Positions 30,201 through 36,765 of a DNA stretch of 64,000 nt are shown here, piece by piece. A model generated the notes under the pieces. The model was given only the letters and a program-made list of their open reading frames with translations, was not told where the DNA came from and did not search any database. This DNA comes from Fuerstiella marisgermanici (GTDB taxonomy: Bacteria > Planctomycetota > Planctomycetia > Planctomycetales > Planctomycetaceae): contig NZ_CP017641.1 of the NCBI RefSeq assembly GCF_001983935.1, forward strand, positions 7,552,001 through 7,616,000, in the 5' to 3' direction. A program made the position numbers and the translations under genes. The first letter of the stretch is position 1. Every line of letters begins with the position of its first letter.

Positions 30201-33200
30201 CGCCGCCGACGAATCCCTGCAACTGCACATATGAGCCGCCGACCTGGATGTATGCCTGCCCATTTGAGGCATAGACGATGTTGCCGCCGTGTATTGCCGA
30301 ATGGTCCGCCTGCTTGCTGTCCGAATTCAACACCGCATAACATTCTCGCACCAATTCCAGGTCGTCTTCAGGTAGCGGCTTCTGATTTGCGGCGGCCTGC
30401 ACCGACGTTGGTCGTCCCTCCTGGCTACCGTCCATGTGCCGGAGTCTTAATGAAGTCAGGAAGAAGGTGCGTTCTTCATCGCTGCCGTCCTTTGCGACGC
30501 GGCGAGCAATATCAAAGACGGCGGCGTAATTGTTTTTAAGTTGAGCTACGTACAACGCATCGTAGATGGCGTTGCGGGAGGCATCGTCTGCGGCAGCCTG
30601 TTCGCGAATTCGGTCCACCAGTGATTCGGTCGCCACCTCCGCTGTTTCGGTTGCATCCGCGCCTGTCTCTTCCGCGTCTGCCTCGTCCGCTACTTCTTCA
30701 AACTTCATTAACCAGCCGAAAGCCGCCATGCGAGCCACGCCGTACGCTTGAGGCGTCCAAACGGGCGGCGCTGATCCCGACGAGTAGTATCGATTGTCGG
30801 CGACCAAACCGGACGCTCGCTGTACCTGGCTGGACATTGACCGCATGGCCAGTGGCGACTGACGCTGTGGGACCGATGTCGCTCGACCACGCAGGTTGTC
30901 GGACTTCGCCTTTGCCTGAGCCTGCTTGAGTTTCGCTTCGGATGACCGGCTTAATGAATCGTAGGGGATTTTTAGTGCGAGGATGCGTTCGAATCGGTTG
31001 ATGGCTTCTTCTGTTTTCTCCAACGAAGCCCACGCGATGGCTTCGCGATACAGTAACTCCCAATCGTCACGATTCTGAGCCAGCAGCGGTTCGACGACAC
31101 CGATGACGGATTCGTAGTTGCCCTGAGTCAGCAGCGAATCCAGACTTCGGATCTGCCTTACCGGATCTTCTTCGCGTTGAGTCAGTTTGACGAATATTTC
31201 TCGCGCGGCTTCCGCCTGCCCGTTCGCCATCAGCATGCCTGCCAGCGGATATTCCGTTTCATGTCCCGGCGCGATGGCGACTAATTGTTTTTGATAGCCT
31301 ATCGCGGCTTCCAAATCCGCTCCGTCCTGGCACAGCTTTGCCAGTTGACTTAGCAAATTAGTGTCGCGCGTGTCTTCGCTGAGCAGGCTTTCCAGTTCCT
31401 GTCGAGCAGCACTAAGGTCACCCGTTGAGTGCCACGCCTGAGCCAGGCAGATGGTCATTTCGCGACGCTGGTCTTCTTCTCGACGGTCGCGTTCGAAACG
31501 TTCTACCAGCTGATCGAACCGATTAACCTGCTGATAGAGCGGTGCGAGCTTCGTGGTCAGGCTGACTTTGTCTTCCACTTCGTCTGTCTTTTCGAACGCA
31601 CGCCAATAGACTTCGATCGCTTCGTCGGTTCTGAGTTGTTCTGCCAGTGCGGCCGCAAGAGCCATGATCAAGTGCGGTTCGTTCGGGTTAATACGGACCG
31701 CTTTGCGCAGAGCTTCCAGGCCATCTTCCGCACGACCCAGCCGAAAGCACATTTGAGCGTAGAACTCATAATTATCCGTATTGCCTGGCGCGGAAAGAAT
31801 CAGGTCCTGAGCCGCCTGCAGCGCTTCGTCCGCGCGGCCTAACTGAGCTTCCAGTCGTGACACGTTCATCAGATGGTCGCCTCGGGAACGACGATCGATC
31901 TCGGCCAGCTTTCGGTTCGTTTCCGCCGCGCGACCGTAGTCGCCCGATGTCTCTGCGATGCGCGCCGCCAGTGTCAGCACCGGAATTGCCTTTGCGTCCA
32001 ACTTCAGCGCTTCGTCGATCGCTTCGGTGGCACCCGGCCAACGACGACTGGCTTCCATGTACCTCGCTAGCAGATACCAATCCTGAACAGTCGCGTCGGT
32101 CTTGCCGCGAATTTCGGTGGCAAGGCGATCCGCTTCGGCGTCCAGTTGCTGACTGGTTTGCAGGACGTCGACCTTCTGTTGAATGACGGCGTCTCGTTCG
32201 TCGTCGTTGGTGGCCAATGCATCCGCCGCTGCCACATATTTCAAGGCTTCGTCATACTTGCCCGCTCGCGAATGATATTCGGCCGAACGAATTTGAAGAC
32301 TGAAGTCTTTGGGATCCAGTGTCACCGCTTCGGCGATTTCAATCACCGCCTTCTCCGGAAAACCGAAACTGTTGTAGACCTCAGCAAGGCGAGTGATATT
32401 CAACGCGGTCCGGCGATCTCCTTCCGCGATCCCCTTCCAAACATTCAGAGCTTCTCCGGGCCGTTTCTGAATATGCAGGAACTCACCAAGGTACTCGCGG
32501 TACTGCGGATCGGCCGGGGCCAACTTCACGGCCTTCGCGTATAACTCTTCCGCTTCCGGAAGCATCTTGTTTTGACGATAAAGATCGGCGACTTGCGAGA
32601 CCGTTAAGGCATCGTCGGGGCGAGTCTTAAGAATCCCATTCCAGATTCGGATCGCTTCCTGCTTGCTTTCCTGTTCCGGACGTTCCTTGTCCCGCAGCAC
32701 CAGCTTGCCCCAGTCTCGCAGGAAGTCCGTGTTTGACGGAGCCGACTTCACCAGCAATTCGTATTGTTCGATGGCTTCTGACAATCGTTGATCGTTGACC
32801 AGCTGATCGATAAACGCCTTGCGCAGGTCGGTCCTCGACGGAGCCAGCTTCAGGGCCTTTTCCATCCATTGCGTCGCTTCCGGCACTCGCGCAGACGACG
32901 CAAGGAAGCGGGCCAGGCGAGTCATGCCTTCCACGTCTTCCGGATGGCCTTCCAGCCACTGCTGATAGTATTTCACCAGGCTGTCCTGATCGCCGGAACG
33001 CAGATAGACGTTTTCAATGCGCCGCCTTACATCACGGTACAACCAGCCGTCTGGGTTTAAGTCCGTGAGTACACTTTCAAGGCTGGCAATGCCTTCGTCT
33101 CGCTGACCGGATTTGATCATCAATTCAGCAGCCGCGACTTCGAACACGACTCGCCGATAATCATCGCGCACTAACTCTGCCAGACGCTGATAGCGCGGCA

Positions 33201-33840
33201 ACGCCAGGGCCGGCTGACCTTCTTCGGCCAGAGTTACGGCAATCTGTTCCAGAACCCGCGGGTCATCCGGGAACAAAGCTTCCAGCCGCTGCCAGACCTT
33301 CAGCGCTTCTTCGGTTCGTTGAGCTCGTTGGTGAACTCGGCCAAGCTGCTGAAAGATCTCCAACATATCAGCTCGCGGCGGTTTACGTGCGATGCCTCGT
33401 TCGAACGACGCCACGGCTTCTTCCGATTCGCCGATTCGAAGCTGCGATTGAGCTCGGTAGTAGCTGGCCATTGCATCGTCCGGCCGCAGCGTTTCTGCCT
33501 TTTCGAAGGCTTCCGCAGCCGCTGCATCGTTGCCTCGCTGAGCTTCAAACAAGCCAACCAGCATCCACGCCGCGCCGTCTGACTTCGCCGTTTCAGCACG
33601 CTCTTTCAGCGACGCCAGAAAATCATCCAGCGTGCCGAATTCGACGTGGTGTCCGTAAATACGATCCAGCGCCGTGCCACGCCGTGGATTGCGTTCCAGA
33701 ATACTGAGAAACCGCTCGGCCGTTTTGACTTGCCGAAGTTCCTCGTCGGACAATTCACTGTCCTGATCTGCCGTCTGAGGACTGGCCGCGTGAATGGCGT
33801 GAGGTGAAAACGCAAACGCGAGAATAAGAATCCATCGCAT
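21238..33840 (-). CDS. Giant exported TPR protein with DUF1581/DUF1583-like C-terminal modules (4200 aa)
   Basis: A single open frame of 4200 codons. The ATG at 33840 gives a signal peptide (MRWILILAFAFSPHAIHAA) and has GGAG eight nucleotides upstream; the longer frame to 33918 is unlikely. Residues about 30-960 are consecutive TPR-type helix pairs (for example NDAAAAEAFEKAETLRPDDA). More alpha-solenoid repeats fill about 1100-2280 and 2430-2900. A proline/arginine-rich, non-helical island at about 2284-2424 breaks the solenoid. The C-terminus has two copies of a beta-rich lectin-like module (about 2950-3350 and 3610-3970), each with a PEIP...MDGW junction and resembling planctomycete DUF1581/DUF1583, then a third related domain at about 4000-4200. 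It is probably an envelope scaffold binding proteins through TPRs and glycans through the C-terminal modules; function is inferred. The coiled-coil gene follows it, and the MoxR operon is divergent. Confidence 0.93.
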   Translation of the reverse strand: MRWILILAFAFSPHAIHAASPQTADQDSELSDEELRQVKTAERFLSILERNPRRGTALDRIYGHHVEFGTLDDFLASLKERAETAKSDGAAWMLVGLFEAQRGNDAAAAEAFEKAETLRPDDAMASYYRAQSQLRIGESEEAVASFERGIARKPPRADMLEIFQQLGRVHQRAQRTEEALKVWQRLEALFPDDPRVLEQIAVTLAEEGQPALALPRYQRLAELVRDDYRRVVFEVAAAELMIKSGQRDEGIASLESVLTDLNPDGWLYRDVRRRIENVYLRSGDQDSLVKYYQQWLEGHPEDVEGMTRLARFLASSARVPEATQWMEKALKLAPSRTDLRKAFIDQLVNDQRLSEAIEQYELLVKSAPSNTDFLRDWGKLVLRDKERPEQESKQEAIRIWNGILKTRPDDALTVSQVADLYRQNKMLPEAEELYAKAVKLAPADPQYREYLGEFLHIQKRPGEALNVWKGIAEGDRRTALNITRLAEVYNSFGFPEKAVIEIAEAVTLDPKDFSLQIRSAEYHSRAGKYDEALKYVAAADALATNDDERDAVIQQKVDVLQTSQQLDAEADRLATEIRGKTDATVQDWYLLARYMEASRRWPGATEAIDEALKLDAKAIPVLTLAARIAETSGDYGRAAETNRKLAEIDRRSRGDHLMNVSRLEAQLGRADEALQAAQDLILSAPGNTDNYEFYAQMCFRLGRAEDGLEALRKAVRINPNEPHLIMALAAALAEQLRTDEAIEVYWRAFEKTDEVEDKVSLTTKLAPLYQQVNRFDQLVERFERDRREEDQRREMTICLAQAWHSTGDLSAARQELESLLSEDTRDTNLLSQLAKLCQDGADLEAAIGYQKQLVAIAPGHETEYPLAGMLMANGQAEAAREIFVKLTQREEDPVRQIRSLDSLLTQGNYESVIGVVEPLLAQNRDDWELLYREAIAWASLEKTEEAINRFERILALKIPYDSLSRSSEAKLKQAQAKAKSDNLRGRATSVPQRQSPLAMRSMSSQVQRASGLVADNRYYSSGSAPPVWTPQAYGVARMAAFGWLMKFEEVADEADAEETGADATETAEVATESLVDRIREQAAADDASRNAIYDALYVAQLKNNYAAVFDIARRVAKDGSDEERTFFLTSLRLRHMDGSQEGRPTSVQAAANQKPLPEDDLELVRECYAVLNSDSKQADHSAIHGGNIVYASNGQAYIQVGGSYVQLQGFVGGAGFLTTLVEELRLAGQDEEAEKLLNDHLQSSKSANEFAAAIGLLQKEERFDEIPDYFQRWKAAALEQISEAPVQVSSGRSRRPTTANTSANVLPATVSTLQMWMGRLGTEEENAQLLSVLHDALDVSIAEARHRRLVAAAQTRRRSPATNSPSTTRISVYMGEKRTTINIQFPPANTYIDQATITLLRQTHELLQQNDVGSDLVDMLRADLKSASAPTTEDGAENDAVYRRLYLAAALWWIEEQDEAVELMAAVTDQLSNDLTLKFDMAAMYEARGDFEDALLLVDSISPRDQQTLQRRELIALQLSERLGDVERARSAAERLFGLRLNSETQLGLVDRMRRLGLSDMADAILARAERTATNQTSSLASLMMLYQGQGKTEQANQLAHMLLRRTTSPMSITTRSSRNPTRYRTQDSTLRTQALQLLQRSGALKSVIEQLETQLDRSPGSVRLLEQLIEFYGVTGQKNEAKKTLERALAARPDSAMVRLQMAKHFEQSGQHAEACDQYLELMKLQPSWVTDDMYQIERTFTSAKRKTDLVKALSSINLKSVRQPYYIVRTASNLLNDESTMDVGVDLLERAFEAFPSYRSNMIQNLRNPSVWKNDRVYQFAKKAVLPSKLDIQTQPWMGLNQISSYSGNGEVNVFFHEMLKGLKSTDKLADLEKSISELTDENPQWYSGRAMLALLELHSDRKDAARHRLQKLVEDEAAGKSMPAETCWIIGQELDRFEETRPMALALFEKAVSQPSQNSSMNQLEYSPVSKLINGYAKAGRKDEARDLLLKQLAASSFDNYDQAYASYQRLENRQWAAKKLQELEMPVAAMRLYRQILDDPESMAAAAQFNGRGTEDYYGKAARTGMSEAMTSVDASNASEVIAELLSTPETLKPGAPGIDLMLSTPTPQDFSESPMKSSYIELLVSLSKDDKIAAAIEQRLNELSKQHADDLSIAIALAAWKLKLKADDAQDAVQRLVVVASDHPLEAIPEGRRPNSRQRREAALSVPLWVVARECIGKDKLDDTGMVLAETALQAARRQMGNNEQSAILLEWGQALLNAGQKEEAETRWTELLQLATERPKRTNKKRVPGRKTGFIWPDPQPRNPDSNSLRRRGPRMGPKRVALGVSPGAELPNSTQSSERARADFHNMFGVTPQGLWEPRAPSPMAYVIGYVLRPHPGPIAKSLQTGLNVALRLAISMPQVRDSPIQRAGRPQPPAAAAPPAAGIVPPLTISQFRTVVAVAKAAAKNDMPELSRKAVREALKGGFPVADPVPISANSRSSQVIRSSSDSEADPMETEVITAFRDIVKLWQGDAYPADETYDVLKALVLPENRPKEIRLYTTATKLSDGKIDSLADPLVKNAAQAKRLDELISAVDQRSDTKTSKVAATALTVLIKIQQQQMDDAVPHLNSLSTELTNGANSDAVTIACMAALRAFQQEPLKAAAFPILQHTLQLELQKAQGSRNTQVNVSNRLADLVNQQLAASGDQQAVKDYFDSVLLSRQAHYSRYSGDYGMQMQLRDSATMAEQAAQLKMPALSLDLMGRVCDTNLKNRSPPSMTTALAVACRHVRTLPAAERYTLWREWTLPTEGRQSLRFLFETANHLDVPARFLTATDADQQATYDVRDNFTELVEAAKAAEKLSELRKDVQALADQKLLHADVLLTLTAIAQEDQEAGRALIDSLNQSYNERMKVDSEGPPKSAGDYLVYKAALRSPGFVQVFADDMAKFRRQLQSKSEHKLIHHLWADWAGRVDAPQVVADRSLQPSFRHWLAASSDAQTGDDRGWWTQYENQIVHLGGYDHDLLQFRYPLTGNFRFSVDCFYDSWAECDAGYGGIIVRSQNPGSNAVIMAAGGHENIKRPVGLKRDPSSFNRVTVDVKDGQMKYLLNNHFVYERAVGVTSPWLVLETIGGRVTSMRNLVIEGDPEIPRQVALLSGDNMDGWNTSTFSESQPRRALMAETPESENSAIAYYQRNEPEVFDWETSDGVLHGTAQPEQANQTRKQSWIYYHRPLQNGETLDYEFFYRPNFSVAHPSLGRLAFLLEPDGVETHWIAARGWDDVVNGVALDNAIVESECRRGPETLPLKAGDWNSVSVSLADDVATITLNGSVIFERSMDDSSSTRLGFFRRRDQAAKVRNVLLSGDWPEKLTDDVRSDLAAMTRPLSPPLLKDVATVLDDVMIAPLAGEVVMTSREMSPEDAFDFLADWVLPSDSHDNLRLYYSPSSPGTRSISDGDEDTVEERADPWNQFLSPAAELVRVAGTVSRLDEISNAVEELNVDNNVQKRNQQAMRALIALERQDAAAIQQTLSDVWKSTADLPKNIVVRDRSAEFVVAWRAAQDSAHWSAGADILRRLRDNERSGDRKSYDAEFNKHVHALYGDLQRSIRTVSIEEEPGQAPTSIKQWTAVPYLKSQTIALGNRPSTWLKAKGIFQHVPSETWSQLYFQSPLRGTFEIQATRSTHGYREVAIGWGMHSAEPQHDQSAARVSKIMHSSTNAGGALNLPAWDTLADFRIKVDGRKVTTFTNGVQIHEHTFQDPPDPWLVLQANRALDNTLIGNLRILGTPEIPTEIDLIDMDGWAAWRADTYGEWFSTKESEDAPWKRIKDELTAQPAAKQKAHVVRESLLRYQRPMLEDGVIEFETWYEPDAFELHPAIGSSAFLLTPNGVKRHRLTNAQYDTSGLPPGNQEAVPSSVDSVPLKNKDWNRVRLSLAGDRLTIRVNDVDVAEVEISDAANERQFGLFRFTPVAGRVRRLVYRGDWPNTLPPVAEQQLAAPVDGSRSLLPEGKLTVDADLTQPLEQLAELKLTGRGPKDRLQTGADGLQVMLHDSKDWQSWPGVAYKSPIKSDCELTVDYANLNIVPHKEGWGVGLVFEAVLDDPQQSRVECSVSLDGDKPVYKTQLLRLTPDGSHHSVDYQTFHGATTSGRLRLVRQGGQIFCFTAADGSDDFKILASFAVGEAAIKEVSCIAKCSDAVAKLTAVIPRFQIRQAPDAKLVAEQ
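26687..26885. repeat. Hairpin-bounded, in-frame insertion-like segment inside the giant gene
   Basis: The segment is bounded by two near-identical 16-nt hairpins, GGCCCCGGATGGGGCC at 26687-26702 and GGCCCCATTCGGGGCC at 26870-26885, each a perfect 6-bp stem with a 4-nt loop. A third hairpin, CCGATG/CATCGG, lies at 26714-26733. The segment keeps the reading frame but encodes a Pro/Arg/Gly-rich, non-TPR stretch (RMGPKRVALGVSPGAELPNS). It resembles a dispersed palindromic repeat absorbed into the coding sequence. Copy number elsewhere cannot be seen from this window. Confidence 0.45.
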
Positions 33841-34344
33841 GACTGTTTCTCCAGAGAGGCCGGTTTTCGGAGCAGACAAACGTTGACACGTCGTCTGTGA
33901 CGTCGAAACCACGCACACAAAATGTCAGGATGCTGTTCCTGTCGGATTACTGCGGCGTCGGGTCGAAACTAACAAAACCTAAGGGGGATTGCTAGACAAT
34001 GCGAGGGGCGGTTCCAATAATCGTTTCCGACATCAACACGCGATGATATTTCGCAAACGTTTGAGACATTGACGCGGGATGATAATCCTCACCTGCGACA
34101 GGACTTTCAAAAAGCCAATGAACTCAACGATGGCGTTAGCCCTCAGCAGTAGCAACCACAACTCAATAGACTCTTCGGTGACGGGCAGTTCGTTTATATT
34201 CACAAGCGGGGTTGGCGAAACCGTTTTGATAAGCTGTTAACATCCAGTGTACAGCCGTGCAGATTAGCGCCTGGCACATCAATTACAACAAAACTGTGGC
34301 ACACCACCCCTGTTACAACTTTCAATAACACGGAGCCTGACCGA
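33841..34344. other. Divergent promoter region between the giant TPR gene and the MoxR operon
   Basis: A 504-bp intergenic region with no credible ORF. It must contain promoters for the giant gene (minus) and for moxR (plus). The plus side has GGAG nine nucleotides before the MoxR ATG. AT-rich candidates such as TTGATA near 34225 and TATATT near 34195 are present, but none pairs with a good partner hexamer at 16-18 nt. Confidence 0.55.
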
Positions 34345-35355
34345 ATGAATATCGATGATCAGTTGAAGCAACAACTGGATGACTTCCGCCGTGACTTTAA
34401 GAAACTGAAGTCCGAAATTTCTAAAGTCATCGTCGGCCAGCAGGAAATCCTGGACGACATGCTGATCTCACTGATCGCGGGGGGCCACGTGTTGTTGGAA
34501 GGTGTGCCAGGACTCGGCAAGACACTTACCGTTCGCACGCTCGCCGATGCCCTGCACCTGGATTTTCATCGCATTCAGTTTACGCCCGACCTGATGCCGG
34601 CCGACCTGATTGGAACTCAGGTCATCGCCGAAGCTGCTGACGGTCGCAAGGTTTTCGAATTTCAAAAGGGTCCGCTGTTTTCAAACGTGCTGCTGGCCGA
34701 CGAAATTAACCGAGCGACTCCGAAAACGCAGTCGGCTCTGCTGGAAGCCATGCAGGAACATTCCGTGACTGTGGCCGGCGTGACTCACAAACTGGCTGAG
34801 CCGTTCTTTGTGATGGCGACTCAGAACCCACTGGAAATGGAAGGCACATATCCATTGCCGGAAGCGCAGTTGGACCGCTTTTTCTGCAAGTTGATGGTGA
34901 AGTACCCTTCGGTCGACGATCTCGAAGCGATCCTGGACCGCACCACAGAATCAACCAAAACTCAGGCCGAAGCCGTGATGACGGGCGAGCGCATTCTGGA
35001 AATGGGAGCTCTGTCGCGTCTTATCCCCATCGCCGCCGACGTGCGCCGCTACGGCATAGCGATTGTTGTGGCGACTCATCCGGAACACGAACTGGCGGCT
35101 GAGCCTGCGAAGAAGTATGTGCGGTTCGGAGCCAGCCCGCGCGGACTGCAGTCACTGATTCTGGGAGCCAAAATTCGAGCGATTCTCGACAACCGTTACC
35201 ACGTGGCTCGCGAAGATCTACGAATCATGGCCACACCCGTACTGCGACATCGCATGATCCTGAACTTCGAAGGTCAGGCCGAAGGAGTCAGTGCCGACGA
35301 CGTCATCGAAAAGATCATCGCCAACGTGCCGGACAACGCTTTAGTTGCGGCGTAA
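34345..35355 (+). CDS. MoxR family AAA+ ATPase
   Basis: A 336-residue AAA_3-type ATPase of the MoxR group. These act as chaperones for folding, metal insertion or activation of VWA-domain partner proteins. The Walker A motif GVPGLGKT is at about residues 53-60 and Walker B LLADEINR at about 116-123. The MATQNPLEMEGTYPLPEAQL block near 153 and the C-terminal lid (HRMILNFEGQAEG) are typical. There is no signal peptide. It heads the plus-strand operon that continues with DUF58 and two VWA proteins, the classical partners. A GxxExxY cassette of about 0.5 kb separates it from DUF58. GGAG nine nucleotides upstream supports the ATG at 34345. Confidence 0.97.
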   Translation: MNIDDQLKQQLDDFRRDFKKLKSEISKVIVGQQEILDDMLISLIAGGHVLLEGVPGLGKTLTVRTLADALHLDFHRIQFTPDLMPADLIGTQVIAEAADGRKVFEFQKGPLFSNVLLADEINRATPKTQSALLEAMQEHSVTVAGVTHKLAEPFFVMATQNPLEMEGTYPLPEAQLDRFFCKLMVKYPSVDDLEAILDRTTESTKTQAEAVMTGERILEMGALSRLIPIAADVRRYGIAIVVATHPEHELAAEPAKKYVRFGASPRGLQSLILGAKIRAILDNRYHVAREDLRIMATPVLRHRMILNFEGQAEGVSADDVIEKIIANVPDNALVAA

Positions 35356-35366
35356 CGAAGGTGAGT

Positions 35367-35405
35367 GGAACCACGGAAAACACAGACAACACGGAAGAAT
35401 CGCAG
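35367..35405 (+). repeat. Left inverted repeat of the GxxExxY cassette
   Basis: This 39-nt arm begins GGAACCACGG and ends GAATCGCAG. It starts 12 nt after the MoxR stop codon. It contains a degenerate 9-nt tandem pattern of the form AACACGGAA, seen as CCACGGAAA, ACACAGACA and ACACGGAAG in succession. It is the reverse complement of the right arm except at three positions. Confidence 0.8.
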
Positions 35406-35446
35406 GAAGGACGTGGGGCCGGTTTCGTGAAATCGTGGGGGATGTG

Positions 35447-35824
35447 ATGAGTCGTCTGATGTACGAAGAGGAGTCCTACGTTCTTCGCGGTGCGGCGTTC
35501 GAGGTTTACAAGGAAAAAGGGTGTGGGTTTCTGGAAAAGGTCTACCAGGAATGTATCGAGCTCGAATTGGCGATGATCCAGGTTCCCTTCGTTGCCAAAC
35601 GCCCATTGCTTCTCAACTACAAAGGCAAAACACTGAGTGCAAAGTACGAGCCAGACCTGATCTGTTTCGACAAGATCATCGTTGAGCTGAAAGCGGCCAG
35701 CAAGATCTGCGATGAACATCGAGCTCAATTGCACAACTACCTAAAAGCGACCAATCTGCGTCTCGGGTTTCTCATGAATTTCGGTCATCATCCTGGAGTC
35801 CAAATCGAACGCATTGTGCGATAA
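35447..35824 (+). CDS. GxxExxY protein, PD-(D/E)xK nuclease-like
   Basis: A 125-residue protein of the GxxExxY family, named for the motif seen here as G27-F-L-E30-K-V-Y33. A PD-(D/E)xK-like catalytic arrangement is present: D70 in YEPDL and E80-x-K82 in IIVELKA. The family is therefore likely to have an endonuclease-like fold, though activity is not established. The ATG at 35447 was chosen because the longer frame to 35345 reads through the left inverted repeat and the MoxR stop region. The gene sits alone between two inverted repeats, interrupting an otherwise tight MoxR-DUF58-VWA operon in the same orientation, which suggests acquisition as a cassette. Confidence 0.88.
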   Translation: MSRLMYEEESYVLRGAAFEVYKEKGCGFLEKVYQECIELELAMIQVPFVAKRPLLLNYKGKTLSAKYEPDLICFDKIIVELKAASKICDEHRAQLHNYLKATNLRLGFLMNFGHHPGVQIERIVR

Positions 35825-35841
35825 CGCACCTGTCTGTCCGT

Positions 35842-35880
35842 CTGCGATTCTTCCGTGTTTTCTGTGTCTTCCGTGGTCCC
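35842..35880 (-). repeat. Right inverted repeat of the GxxExxY cassette
   Basis: This is the mirror of the 35367-35405 arm, with 36 of 39 positions matching. It starts 17 nt after the GxxExxY stop codon and ends 6 nt before the DUF58 start codon, so it forms the immediate 5' leader of DUF58. If the whole unit is transcribed, the two arms could pair as a long stem. Confidence 0.8.
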
Positions 35881-35886
35881 GTCTCT

Positions 35887-36762
35887 ATGCTCTTCCCGTC
35901 GGATTTTTTAACGCGACTTGAGTACCTTTCGATTATGTCGAAACGGGTGTTCCGCGGATCATTGCTGGCTCAGCGGCGTACCATGCAGATGGGGTCCGGC
36001 ATTGAATTTTCTGAGCATCGTGAATACAGCCACGGCGACGATCTGAGGTATCTCGACTGGAACATTTACGCTCGTCACGGCGATCTGCTGTTGAAGCGGT
36101 TTCAGGAAGAACAGGACCTGCACGTTTATTTGATGCTGGACTGTTCGCGGAGCATGGCGTTTGGGCAACCGGCGAAGTTCGATCTGGCTCGCCAATTGAC
36201 CGCAGCATTGGCCTACATCGCTTTGGCCGATCTGGATCGTATTGCCGTCGTCGCGTACGCCGACGGCATCTTTACGGAATTCCCGATCACGCGCGGCAAG
36301 GCGCGGATTATGGCGCTGATGAAGTTTCTGGAAGACCTGCCCACATCCGGGCAGGACACCAATCTGGCTCACGCTGTCCAGGGGCTGTTGCATCGAGGTT
36401 CACGATCCGGCCTGGCAGTCGTCATCAGCGATCTATTCGATGAGCACGGCTTTCAGGGAGGCCTGGATCAGCTGCGCCACCGTCGCTTTGATGCTCACGT
36501 TCTTCAACTTCACGACCCGAAAGAGGCCGACCCGAACCTGCTGGGCGACGTGGAATTCGTCGACATGGAAACGGAGTCCGAACGGATGGTCACGGTGACG
36601 GAAAAGAATGTTCGTACGTACAAGAAACTGTTCCAGCAGCATCAACAGTCGGTGCGAGACTACTGCACCAACTACGGACTGGGCTGTACTCAGTCGCCGT
36701 CGATTGTTCCGTTCGACGATCTCGTTATGAGCATGATGCGCACGTCTGCAGTGGGGCGTTAA
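35887..36762 (+). CDS. DUF58 domain protein (VWA-like)
   Basis: A 291-residue DUF58 protein, a VWA-like cytoplasmic partner of MoxR ATPases. The hallmark block YSHGDDLRYLDWNIYARHGD is near residues 47-66. The MIDAS-type metal site DCSRS is at about residues 84-88. The family often begins with a FLxRLExL-like helix, and here the ATG at 35887 gives MLFPSDFLTRLEYLSIMSKR, so the protein appears full length despite the adjacent cassette. No Shine-Dalgarno sequence is visible because the leader is the right inverted repeat. The next gene starts 3 nt after the stop. Confidence 0.95.
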   Translation: MLFPSDFLTRLEYLSIMSKRVFRGSLLAQRRTMQMGSGIEFSEHREYSHGDDLRYLDWNIYARHGDLLLKRFQEEQDLHVYLMLDCSRSMAFGQPAKFDLARQLTAALAYIALADLDRIAVVAYADGIFTEFPITRGKARIMALMKFLEDLPTSGQDTNLAHAVQGLLHRGSRSGLAVVISDLFDEHGFQGGLDQLRHRRFDAHVLQLHDPKEADPNLLGDVEFVDMETESERMVTVTEKNVRTYKKLFQQHQQSVRDYCTNYGLGCTQSPSIVPFDDLVMSMMRTSAVGR

Positions 36763-36765
36763 CCG

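Larger units (their letters stand above)
35367..35880 (+). mobile_element. Putative GxxExxY cassette bounded by 39-nt inverted repeats
   Basis: The 514-bp unit lies between moxR and the DUF58 gene, which are normally adjacent. Its ends are inverted repeats (35367-35405 and 35842-35880) matching at 36 of 39 positions. The only gene inside is the 125-residue GxxExxY protein. No transposase is present and no clear target-site duplication was found next to the repeats. The arrangement suggests a small non-autonomous or nuclease-driven mobile unit; mobility is inferred. Confidence 0.55.

Noticed and set aside
34306-34325. Sigma-54-like TGGCAC element before MoxR
   Set aside because: The GG dinucleotide is present, but no GC lies at the required spacing downstream, so the -24/-12 pattern fails.
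35345-35446. GxxExxY start at 35345
   Set aside because: It overlaps the MoxR stop region and reads through the left inverted repeat; the family block begins near the ATG at 35447.
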